Assembly: GCA_009780915.1 (NCBI GenBank)
Contig: WQZD01000003.1
Location: 1 to 64,000 of the forward strand
DNA from: Propionibacteriaceae bacterium
GTDB lineage: Bacteria; Actinomycetota; Actinomycetes; Propionibacteriales; Propionibacteriaceae
Direction of reading: 5' to 3'
Length of the DNA: 64,000 nt
Made by a program: the position numbers and the translations under genes. How positions within the stretch are numbered: position 1 is the stretch's first letter; the number at the start of each line of letters is the position of its first letter. A model generated the notes under the pieces. It did not search any database. It saw only the letters and a list, made by a program, of their open reading frames with translations, and was not told the DNA's origin. Below are positions 48,455 to 56,477 of the stretch, one piece after another.

Positions 48455-49752
48455 TCCCCCGTCCTTCCATCCAGCCTGGGAAGGGATGGGCCTTCCCCAT
48501 GCCCACGGTGACCACATTGGACACCGGCATGGCTGTGTGGGCCTATGATCTGCCCGGCCAGTACATCTGGTCGGTCAACCTCGTTATGGATCTGCCCCTC
48601 AACGCCGAACCCGAGGGTCTCGACGGACTGGCCACCATCGTGGCACGTACCCTCGACGAAGGCACCACGCCCCATCCAGGACCCCTGTTCGCCACCGAGC
48701 TCGAAGAGGCGGGCGCCCAATTCTCCGCTCTGGTGGGGCTGTCGACGACCCAATGCCTGCTCGACGTGCCCCAGGACAGCGTGGACGCGGCCTTGGCGCT
48801 GCTCGCCGAGGCGGTGGCCGCACCGGCGTTCGCCGAGGAGGACGTCCATAGGATCCAAGCCAACCGTCTGTCCGAGATCGACCAGCAGGAGTCCCGCGGA
48901 TCGTATGTGGCCTCCTCCACTCTGCGTCGCACGATCCTGGCCGACCACCTTCGTGTCGGGCGACCCGCGGGCGGGAGCGCGCAGGGTGTGGCCGCCGTCA
49001 CCGCGCACGACGTGGCGGCTTTCCATCGCGATCGCTACCGGGCGCGTGACGCCGTCCTCGTGTTGGCCGGAGACATGAGCGGTGTGGACGCCGCCCAGGC
49101 CGCCCACCAGGCCTTCGGAGCCTGGCGACCCGACGCGACCCGAGTCGAGCCGGCCCTGGTGAGCGCCGGCGCCCCACGACGCCGGTTCGTCCCCCGGGAA
49201 GGATCCGTCCAGACCGATGTGCGGATGGGGTGGTTCGGCGTCGACCGACGCGATCCTCGGTGGGCCGGTCTCCAGGTGGCCTTGGCCATCATGGGCGGCA
49301 CTTTCACCTCCCGGCTGAACACGGTTCTGCGAGAGGAGCGCGGCTACACCTACGGGGTCTCCATGAACGCGCACCCCTTCCGCGTGGGCGGCATCATCGA
49401 TCTGGCGACCTCCACCCGCACGCAGGCCGCGTCGTCGTTGATCGAGGAGACGCTGGAGATCCTGGCCGTGCGTGAACCCTTCACCATCGACGAAGTGCGC
49501 GACGCCATCGGCTATCTCACCTTGTCAGCCCCCCTGGCTCTGGACACGGCCGAGGCCGTGGCCTCTCAAGGGGCGAGCCTGGCGGCGGCTCGGCTGGACC
49601 TGGGGTATGTCACGACAGCCCTGGCGGATCTGGCCGCGGTCACCGTCGACGACGCCATGGAGGCGTACACAGATCTGATCGACCCGGACCGTGCCAGTGT
49701 CGTCGCCGTCGCGGACGACCTCGACCTGAGCGGACTTGGCTTCGAGGTGTGA
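48451..49752 (+). CDS. M16 peptidase homologue, non-catalytic subunit
   Basis: This 433-residue M16 fold protein lacks the HxxEH motif at the place where the partner has it (the region EGLDGLATIVARTL). It retains the C-terminal family elements GGTFTSRLNTVLREERGYTYGVS with the R/Y substrate-binding pair. It would serve as the regulatory or substrate-presenting half of a heterodimer with the preceding gene, to which it is coupled by ATGA. Confidence 0.88.
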   Translation: MIPRPSIQPGKGWAFPMPTVTTLDTGMAVWAYDLPGQYIWSVNLVMDLPLNAEPEGLDGLATIVARTLDEGTTPHPGPLFATELEEAGAQFSALVGLSTTQCLLDVPQDSVDAALALLAEAVAAPAFAEEDVHRIQANRLSEIDQQESRGSYVASSTLRRTILADHLRVGRPAGGSAQGVAAVTAHDVAAFHRDRYRARDAVLVLAGDMSGVDAAQAAHQAFGAWRPDATRVEPALVSAGAPRRRFVPREGSVQTDVRMGWFGVDRRDPRWAGLQVALAIMGGTFTSRLNTVLREERGYTYGVSMNAHPFRVGGIIDLATSTRTQAASSLIEETLEILAVREPFTIDEVRDAIGYLTLSAPLALDTAEAVASQGASLAAARLDLGYVTTALADLAAVTVDDAMEAYTDLIDPDRASVVAVADDLDLSGLGFEV

Positions 49753-49770
49753 CGAGGACTCCCGTCCCCC

Positions 49771-49800
49771 CGGTGTGCCAGGACCTGTCCCGACACACCG
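49771..49800. terminator. Hairpin between convergent M16 and UPF0182 genes
   Basis: CGGTGTG (49771-49777) pairs with CACACCG (49794-49800), with inner AGGAC/GTCC pairing. It is placed midway between convergent genes and is a likely bidirectional terminator, though without a T run. Confidence 0.45.
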
Positions 49801-49813
49801 CCTCGCTGCCGCG

Positions 49814-52705
49814 TCACTGACCCATGGCCGCCAACGCCTGCTCGACCGCCGCTTTCGCAGCCTCGTTAGCCGCCTGGTACCCGGCCAAGTCGCCAGCCTG
49901 CAGAGCGGCCTGCGCCGCCTGGAACTGCGTCTCCGCCGTCGCCAGAGCCTGTTGGACGATCTCTTCCTGGGTCTGTCCGGTCACGTCGGTCTGGCCGGTG
50001 GAGCCCTCTCCAGGCGGAGTGGTGGCGTCGGTCTCGCCTGTGACGGCGCCGGAGTCCCCGGAGAAGACCTGGTCCAAGGCGCCCTGCAAGGTGGTCGAGA
50101 TGCCCACCTGGGTGCCGAAGCGCACCACCACGAACCTCAGGATCGGGAACGCCGCGTCTGTGTTGACCTGCTTGGTGTAGATCGGCTCGACGTACAGCAG
50201 ACCACCGCCGAGCGGGATGGTCAGCAGGTTGCCCTTCTGGGCCGTCGCCGACGAGCTCTCGGACGAGTACGGCAAGAGCACGCTCGACACTTGCTCATTG
50301 GCCATCATCTGGTTGTACGCCTGGCCAGGCCCGTCGATCTGCTGGGTGTCGGACATGCGCAAGATGCGGATCTGCCCGTACTGGGGCGACGTGGCCTCGG
50401 CGACGACGGACATGTACGCGGCCAGGTTCTCACGGTTGTTCGGCGTGTACACGCTCGTCTGGCTGAACAGGGGGCCGGAATCGCCCGGGACGGTCTCGCC
50501 GTTCACCTGGGCTTGGGGCCACTTGATGGACAGGTAGTAGGTGGGCTCCTTGGACCCGGTGCTGCGCTCCTTGACCGGGTACGCGGGGATCCTCCACAGG
50601 TCGGACTGGCTGTACCACGACTCGGGACTGGTCATGTGGTACCTGGCCAGCATCTGGCGCTGGATCTTGAACAAGTCCTCGGGGTACCGCAGGTGGGCCA
50701 TCAACTCGTCGGAGATGGCCGACTTGGGCTGCACGGTGTCGGGGAAGACCTTCATCCACGTCTGCAGGATCGGGTCGGTGTCGTCCCAGGCGTACAGGTC
50801 GACGGATCCGTCGTACGCGTCCACCACGGCCTTGACCGAGTTGCGGATGTAGTTGATCTGCGGCTTCAGGGCGTACGCCTGCGAGCTCGGCGTGGTCAGG
50901 GAGTCCGAGATGGCGTCGTCGACGATGACCCGCTGGGAGTTGGGGTAGTACACCGAGGTGGTGTACGCGTCGACGATCCAGACGATGCGCCCATTGACGA
51001 TGGCGGGATAGATGTCGGAGTCCGTCGTCAGCCAGGGCGCCACCAAGTGGACGCGCTCTTGGGGAGTGCGGTCGTACAGGATCTTCGACTCGGCGTTGAC
51101 CCGATCGGACAGCAGGAGGTTCACCGAGGCGAACCGTGTCGAGTACAGCAGGCGGTTGAAGAAGGAGCCGATCGAGACCCCTCCGGCGCCTGTGTAGGTG
51201 TTGTACTGCTCGCCGGTCTGGGCGCCGCCGCCGGGGGTGTCGTACTCGATGGGGGTCTGGCCGGGCGCCCGTCCCACGATCGCGTAGTCGTTGGCCATCT
51301 CGCCGTAGTAGATGCGCGGCTCCTCGGCGGAGAGGGGGCCGACGGTGGGGATGTCACGCGCCAGCCAGTCGGGCTCTCCATCGGCTTGGCGCCGGTTGCC
51401 GTAGGCGGCCACGAGACCGTACCCGTGGGTGTAGACGGTGTGGAGGTTGTTCCAGTTCTGCACGGCCGGGTCGAGGCCGGCGTGGTCCATCTCACGGGCG
51501 GCGAGGACGACGTCGGTCTCTTTCCCATCGATGACGTAACGGTCGACGTCCAGCACGTTGGAGAAGGTGTAGTAGCCACGGACCTGCTGCAACTGCTCGA
51601 AGGTGTCTTGCACCATCTGCGGGTCGATGAGGCGGATGCCGGGCAGGGCCTCGGCGTCGGACTTGAGCTGTCCCGCGGTCGTGGTGGTCACGGCGGAGTA
51701 GTCCTGGATCGCCACGTCCTCGATGCCGTAGGCGGCTCGGGTGGCGGCGATGTTCATCTGGACATAGGGGCGTTCCTTGTCCGGCTCTGTCGGGTTGACG
51801 GTGAAGGACTGGACGAACGCCGGGTAGATCCCGCCGATGACGAGCGAGGACACCACGACCAGGGCCACCGAGACCAGCGGCAGGCGCCAGCCCTTTCCAG
51901 CCGCTGTGGCGAAGAACAGGATGGCGGTGAGGAAGGCGATCACGGCCAGGACCAGGTTGGCGGTCAACTGGGCGTGGTCGGCGGTGTACCGCAGACCGTC
52001 CAGGAGGGTGCCGGGAGTCACGAGGACCCCGTAGCGGTCGAGGAGCTTGGTGACGCCGTACCCCAGCGTGATCAGGCCCAACAGGATGCCGATGTGCAGG
52101 TGGGCGGCTTTCGAGGTCTTCCTCTTCCCGTTCACGTCGGCGAGGAAGCTTCCGTTGAGGAAGTGGCCGATGAGGGCGAGGATCCCGCAGATGATGGTGA
52201 CCGTCAAGAAGAAGTTGGTCAGGGCGCGGTACCACGGGTAGTCGAAGACGTAGAACGAGACGTCCAACCCGAAACGAGCGTCAGTCTGGCCGAAGGGGAC
52301 CTTGTTGACCCACGCGAGGAAGGTGGTGACGTTCGACAGCCACGACACCCCCGCCATCAAGGCGAAGATGGCCGCAGGGACGAGGATCAGCGCCCAACGA
52401 CGCAGTCCCGTCAGGGAGTGGAAGGTCGCCTGGAAGGTCGTCAGGGCGCCTTTCATCGGCTTCGTGCGCAAGCACAGCCAGGTGTTGACGCCCACGGCCC
52501 CTCCCATGATGAGGGCCGCGAGGGCGAACAACAGCACCTGGGTGCCCAGTTGGATGGTGAACACCTGATGGAATCCGATGGATTGGAACCACAGATGGTC
52601 GGTCCACACCTGGGCGAACACCGTGAAGGCGTACCCGAGGACGATGATGATGACAATGGTGGGCAGTAGCGCTCGCACCCGTGCGGGCGACTGTTTGTGT
52701 GCCAC
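49814..52705 (-). CDS. UPF0182 family large membrane protein
   Basis: This 963-residue protein has seven or so N-terminal membrane helices (about 12-34, 55-80, 108-130 and further to 310) followed by a large extracytoplasmic domain. That domain contains family motifs such as YPWYRALTNFF, YGIEDVAIQDYSA and RIYYGEMANDYAIVGR. The C-terminus is Ala/Gln-rich and probably coiled. The start is a GTG at 52705 with AGGAGG 4 bases before it. The family is conserved in actinobacteria, function unknown. It lies next to the PDZ protein gene as in Mycobacterium (Rv3193c-Rv3194c). Confidence 0.92.
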   Translation of the reverse strand: MAHKQSPARVRALLPTIVIIIVLGYAFTVFAQVWTDHLWFQSIGFHQVFTIQLGTQVLLFALAALIMGGAVGVNTWLCLRTKPMKGALTTFQATFHSLTGLRRWALILVPAAIFALMAGVSWLSNVTTFLAWVNKVPFGQTDARFGLDVSFYVFDYPWYRALTNFFLTVTIICGILALIGHFLNGSFLADVNGKRKTSKAAHLHIGILLGLITLGYGVTKLLDRYGVLVTPGTLLDGLRYTADHAQLTANLVLAVIAFLTAILFFATAAGKGWRLPLVSVALVVVSSLVIGGIYPAFVQSFTVNPTEPDKERPYVQMNIAATRAAYGIEDVAIQDYSAVTTTTAGQLKSDAEALPGIRLIDPQMVQDTFEQLQQVRGYYTFSNVLDVDRYVIDGKETDVVLAAREMDHAGLDPAVQNWNNLHTVYTHGYGLVAAYGNRRQADGEPDWLARDIPTVGPLSAEEPRIYYGEMANDYAIVGRAPGQTPIEYDTPGGGAQTGEQYNTYTGAGGVSIGSFFNRLLYSTRFASVNLLLSDRVNAESKILYDRTPQERVHLVAPWLTTDSDIYPAIVNGRIVWIVDAYTTSVYYPNSQRVIVDDAISDSLTTPSSQAYALKPQINYIRNSVKAVVDAYDGSVDLYAWDDTDPILQTWMKVFPDTVQPKSAISDELMAHLRYPEDLFKIQRQMLARYHMTSPESWYSQSDLWRIPAYPVKERSTGSKEPTYYLSIKWPQAQVNGETVPGDSGPLFSQTSVYTPNNRENLAAYMSVVAEATSPQYGQIRILRMSDTQQIDGPGQAYNQMMANEQVSSVLLPYSSESSSATAQKGNLLTIPLGGGLLYVEPIYTKQVNTDAAFPILRFVVVRFGTQVGISTTLQGALDQVFSGDSGAVTGETDATTPPGEGSTGQTDVTGQTQEEIVQQALATAETQFQAAQAALQAGDLAGYQAANEAAKAAVEQALAAMGQ

Positions 52706-52766
52706 AGGGCCTCCTGGAAGACGATGGGGGTATCAAGTCTAGCGTACGACCCGCCGTGCGGTCTTG

Positions 52767-53807
52767 TCAGCAGGCAGGCAGGGGCGCGCCGGTCGACGAA
52801 TGGTCGGACAGAGCCGTCACGGCGTCGAGCAGGCTTGAGACGGGCATCACGGCCATCCCCGCGTAGCGGTCCGAGATGTCGGGACAATTGTCCTTAGCAA
52901 TGATGAAGATGTCGGCGTGGGCGTTCCAGGCGGATCGGGCGTGTTCGTTGATGCCCGGAACCGAAGTCACGTCCCCGGAGGCCGACACGGCGCCAGCCGC
53001 CGCGATCCGCAGGCCGTCGATGTCGGAGTCAGCGGTCAGCAGGTAGTAGGTGGCCAAGGCGAGGGGCAGTCCCTGTGAGACGTCGCCGGCGTCGACATCC
53101 ATGCCGAAGGACAGGTCGACCGCGTACGAGTAGCCCGTCCCTCCCGTGATGCCGAGGGTCGGAATCGTCCCATCCGTGGAGGACCCGGCCAGTTTCGGGA
53201 TCGTGATCTTGAGCTGTTGCTGGCCACGAAGCACGGTGACCACGACCTGATCGCCCACTTGCTTGTTGCGTATGTACTGTCGAACATCGTTGGCCGTGCT
53301 CATCAGAGTGTCGTCGATGGCGATGATGAAGTCTCCGGGCAGCAGCAAGGTGTACGCGGGCCCGTTCTGTCGCACAGCCGTGATCGCGGGTCGCTCGATC
53401 ACTTCGATCCCCGCCTGGCGCACGCCGGCCGCCATCGCCTGGTCCCGGGACAGTTGGACGTCTTGCCGATGGGCGTCGATCGCCTCGGCCACGGTCTGGC
53501 CCGGGGAGTACACCGCGTCGCGTGGAAGCACGTCGTGGTTGGAGAGGATGTAGTCGATCAGGACGGTGCCCAAGGTCACGGTGGACGATTGGCTCGTCTG
53601 TTGCATGGTGGTCGCGAGGATGTGGCCGGACGGCGAGGCGGACGGCTCGTCCGCGATTCTCAGCCAGTCGGTGGCGCCGGCGCCACCGAGGAACGCCGCT
53701 GTGGGACCCGGCGACCAGACGACGAAATTGACCGGTGTCACGGCGATGACCGCCACCATGGCCACCAGCACGACGGCAGACGTGATCGACGTCCAGATTC
53801 TCTTCAC
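52767..53807 (-). CDS. PDZ-domain Lon-like protein (YlbL family), substituted dyad
   Basis: This 346-residue membrane-anchored protein has an N-terminal helix (about 9-32), then a PDZ domain (about 130-210, LLPGDFIIAIDDTLM) and a Lon-protease-like C-terminal domain. The catalytic Ser is retained in DVSQGLPLALA. The place of the catalytic Lys (usually G-I-x-x-K) reads GINEH, a His instead, so activity is doubtful. The block UPF0182, PDZ, DUF2342 is conserved in actinobacteria. Confidence 0.85.
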   Translation of the reverse strand: MKRIWTSITSAVVLVAMVAVIAVTPVNFVVWSPGPTAAFLGGAGATDWLRIADEPSASPSGHILATTMQQTSQSSTVTLGTVLIDYILSNHDVLPRDAVYSPGQTVAEAIDAHRQDVQLSRDQAMAAGVRQAGIEVIERPAITAVRQNGPAYTLLLPGDFIIAIDDTLMSTANDVRQYIRNKQVGDQVVVTVLRGQQQLKITIPKLAGSSTDGTIPTLGITGGTGYSYAVDLSFGMDVDAGDVSQGLPLALATYYLLTADSDIDGLRIAAAGAVSASGDVTSVPGINEHARSAWNAHADIFIIAKDNCPDISDRYAGMAVMPVSSLLDAVTALSDHSSTGAPLPAC

Positions 53808-53907
53808 CTGTTCCTCCTGCCCCCCACTGTACCGAATACCGTGGCATGGACCTCACCGGCGCCCGCCAGATGTCGTCCTCGGGCACGGAATGCGAGAGAA
53901 TGAACAC

Positions 53908-55239
53908 ATGGACGCGTTCGATCAGTCACCCGGCGGCGAAGATCCCTTGGAGCCGTTGAGAAGGATGTTGCGGGACTTGGGGTTGCCCGAGGATTTCGAT
54001 TTCAACGACCCCGAAGGGCGGGCGGAGTTGTTTCAGACGATGATGCGTCGCATCATGCCCTCCGACGGGGTGTCCGACGAGACCGTGGTCTGGGAGACGG
54101 TACGCCAGATGGCTCGTCAGCAGGTGGCCGCCCTGGGGCCTGACCCGTCCGGGAGCAGTCGCATCTCGCGGCAGGTGGGGGACGCGGTCCACTTGGCGGA
54201 ACTGTGGCTCTCCGAGGCGACGGTCCTGCCTCCGATCCCGATGACGCCGGTCGTGTGGAGCCGGGCGGAGTGGATCGAGGTGACGGTGCCCGCGTGGAAG
54301 GCCATGATCGAGCCCGTCATCGGTATCCTGTCGTCGGCGATCTCGGACGCGACGGGGCGACGTATGGACTTGTCGTCGGACGACGAGGCGATGGACATGC
54401 AGTCCATGCTCCACCCGATCATGTCCCGGGCGATCTCCGCCATGTTCGGCGCCCATGTCGGACAGGGACTGGGCCAGGCGGCCACGACCACCATGTCCGG
54501 CACCGACCTGGGGCTCCCCTTGTTCGACACCGCCCTGATCGGCATCCTGCCCACCAATGTGGCCGCCATCCAGCAGCAAGCGGACCTCGACGAAGAAGGA
54601 CTGCTGTTGTTCTGCTGTCTTCGCGAGGTCGCCCGTCAGCGACTCTTCCTGGAGATCGGGTGGATCGCGCCGCAGATCATCGCCTTGGTCCAGCACTACG
54701 CGCGTGAGATGAGAGTCGACCCCGACGCCATGGCCTCCGCCATGGAAGACGCCATGCCCGATCACTTGTCGCCGGAGTCGGTGTCGGCTTTCCAGACCGA
54801 TTTCTCATCGATCTTGTTCACTCCGGACCAGTCCGAGGAGCAGCGGGCGATCCTCGCGCGTCTGGCCACCCTTCTCGCCCTGGTGGAGGGGTGGGTGGAC
54901 GACGTCACCTGGACGGTCGCCAGCCAACGGCTGCCCGGGTGGGAGGCGATCGCGGAGAGCCTGCGCCGTCACCGCGCCACGAGCAGGCCGGCCCAGACGA
55001 TGATCACCCCGCTGATCGGTCTGAGCGCCACGCCCAAGGCCATCCGGGACGCCGCCGCCTTCTGGGAGGCGGTCCGCGACGCCACGGGGATCGAGGGTCG
55101 CGACGGGATCTGGCGCTATCCGGAGTCGATGCCATCCGCCGACGAGATCACGAACCCGGAGGGGTTCCTGTCGAAGCCGTCAGCCGGGGACGACCCCTGG
55201 GACGACGAGTTGCGACGGTTCCTCTCCGACGACAGGTGA
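53908..55239 (+). CDS. DUF2342 putative zinc metalloprotease homologue
   Basis: This 443-residue protein belongs to the actinobacterial DUF2342 family, called zinc-dependent metalloprotease by annotation. N-terminal RRMLRDLG and FQTMMRRIM are followed by the central helix CLREVARQRLF near 231, then YAREM and LALVEGWVDDV near 326. In relatives the central helix reads REVAH or REAAH; here His is replaced by Arg, so a zinc ligand may be missing. The ATG at 53908 has a GAGAAT 6 bases upstream and gives the normal family N-terminus. It is divergent from the PDZ gene. Confidence 0.82.
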   Translation: MDAFDQSPGGEDPLEPLRRMLRDLGLPEDFDFNDPEGRAELFQTMMRRIMPSDGVSDETVVWETVRQMARQQVAALGPDPSGSSRISRQVGDAVHLAELWLSEATVLPPIPMTPVVWSRAEWIEVTVPAWKAMIEPVIGILSSAISDATGRRMDLSSDDEAMDMQSMLHPIMSRAISAMFGAHVGQGLGQAATTTMSGTDLGLPLFDTALIGILPTNVAAIQQQADLDEEGLLLFCCLREVARQRLFLEIGWIAPQIIALVQHYAREMRVDPDAMASAMEDAMPDHLSPESVSAFQTDFSSILFTPDQSEEQRAILARLATLLALVEGWVDDVTWTVASQRLPGWEAIAESLRRHRATSRPAQTMITPLIGLSATPKAIRDAAAFWEAVRDATGIEGRDGIWRYPESMPSADEITNPEGFLSKPSAGDDPWDDELRRFLSDDR

Positions 55240-55356
55240 CCCATCGCGACACGCTGGCCGCCTGGTGGAGTTGATGCCGGATATGTCAGTCGCGTACGCT
55301 ACGGTGGTGATGTGATCATGAGGGCGCCCCGCGTCCTCACAAACAAGGAGGACATA

Positions 55357-55515
55357 GTGTCGGATAAGTATGAGGGCGAATTCTATTGCGTCAAGTGCAA
55401 GGAGAAGCGTACCGCCAGTGGCGACGTCGTCGTCAATGAAAAGGGAACCCGTATGGCCAAGGGCAAGTGCCCTGTCTGCGGTACCAACCTCAACCGAATC
55501 CTCGGCAAAGCCTGA
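55357..55515 (+). CDS. DUF5679 small zinc-ribbon protein
   Basis: This 52-residue protein begins with a GTG behind AAGGAGG and has CVKCKEKR near 10 and CPVCGTNL near 41, two CxxC pairs forming a zinc ribbon. It matches the family of very short actinobacterial proteins next to DUF2342 genes (compare Rv3196A in Mycobacterium). The function is unknown; a ribosome or RNA-binding role is possible from size and charge. Confidence 0.85.
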   Translation: MSDKYEGEFYCVKCKEKRTASGDVVVNEKGTRMAKGKCPVCGTNLNRILGKA

Positions 55516-55526
55516 GAGACGTCCAT

Positions 55527-55565
55527 GCGTTGTGGCGGCGGCCATCTGGTCCGTCGCCACAACGC
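55527..55565. terminator. Perfect 11-bp hairpin after DUF5679 gene
   Basis: GCGTTGTGGCG (55527-55537) and CGCCACAACGC (55555-55565) pair perfectly around a 17-nt loop, 12 bases after the stop. No T run follows. Confidence 0.5.
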
Positions 55566-55709
55566 ACCGGGCCTCGGCTGGGGACGAGTCCTCCCCGCCC
55601 GATGGGACTCCTGGCTGGTGGTGGCATGATCCGCCTCGGTGTTGTCGCCGTGGTGTCGAGCCTCGACATCCACTAGTCGCTGCGGAGAGAAATCGACACG
55701 ATAGGGTGT

Positions 55710-56477
55710 ATGCGATTTCCCCGCCTTCTTCTTCCCCGCGTCGCCGTGTGGACCAGTTCTCGTGACGTGGCCGTCGGGGGTCCCGGCACCGGTGTGGTGC
55801 TGTCGTCCGTGCCCCGACAGGTGGTCGACGTGATCCCCCTCCTCGACGGCAGGCACGACGTGGATGATCTGACACAGGTCTGCGAGAGCCGATGGGTGGC
55901 GTGGTTGCTGTCCACCTTGGAGGGCCACCGCCTCCTCGCTGACGGACCTGCCCCGGTCTCCCCTGTCCGTGTCGAGGTCGTCGGGGACGGCCTCCTCGCC
56001 CGGCGCGTGTCCTCGATGCTGTCCTCGGCGTGCGACCCCGGTCCTCGTGGCGGGCGACACACACCCGTCCTGACGATTCTCGCGTCGTCCACCGTGGATG
56101 TGGACCGTGTGATGGTCACCGACCTGGTCAAACGCCGAGTGTCCCACCTGGTGGTGCGAGCCGACGAGGATGGCGCCAGCGTGGGCCCGTTCGTCGTGCC
56201 GGGGGTGACCAGTTGTGTCACGTGTTGCGACCTCGCCCGACGCGACTTGGATCCGACCTGGCCGGTCCAGGCGTTTCAACTGTCGCGGGTCGACGCCCGA
56301 CCCCTGCCGGTGGTGTGCGCATGGGCGGCGGCCACAGCCGTGGCCCATGCGCGCGTCTTCGCTCGGGGGCTCCTGCCCGAGTCCGTGTCCACCACGATCG
56401 AGTTGAGCGCCGACACCGCTCGTGTCACGTACCGGCCATGGCCTCGTGATCCGCGATGCGCCTGTCAGGCGGTCTGA
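55710..56477 (+). CDS. Cyclodehydratase-like (TOMM leader-binding-type) protein
   Basis: This 255-residue protein has the N-terminal winged-helix-like segment (LDGRHDVDDLTQV) and C-terminal motif FVVPGVTSCVTCCDLARRDLDPTWP seen in ThiF/YcaO-partner cyclodehydratase domains. Its C-terminus is CACQAV, so CxxC and CxC could bind zinc. No YcaO gene or precursor peptide is nearby. Orphan proteins of this kind lie beside DUF2342/DUF5679 genes in other actinobacteria, so a housekeeping role is more likely than RiPP synthesis. Confidence 0.6.
   Translation: MRFPRLLLPRVAVWTSSRDVAVGGPGTGVVLSSVPRQVVDVIPLLDGRHDVDDLTQVCESRWVAWLLSTLEGHRLLADGPAPVSPVRVEVVGDGLLARRVSSMLSSACDPGPRGGRHTPVLTILASSTVDVDRVMVTDLVKRRVSHLVVRADEDGASVGPFVVPGVTSCVTCCDLARRDLDPTWPVQAFQLSRVDARPLPVVCAWAAATAVAHARVFARGLLPESVSTTIELSADTARVTYRPWPRDPRCACQAV

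Noticed and set aside
55710..56477. RiPP biosynthesis locus
   Set aside because: No YcaO, dehydrogenase, precursor or transporter gene is nearby; the neighbourhood is the conserved DUF2342/DUF5679 block.
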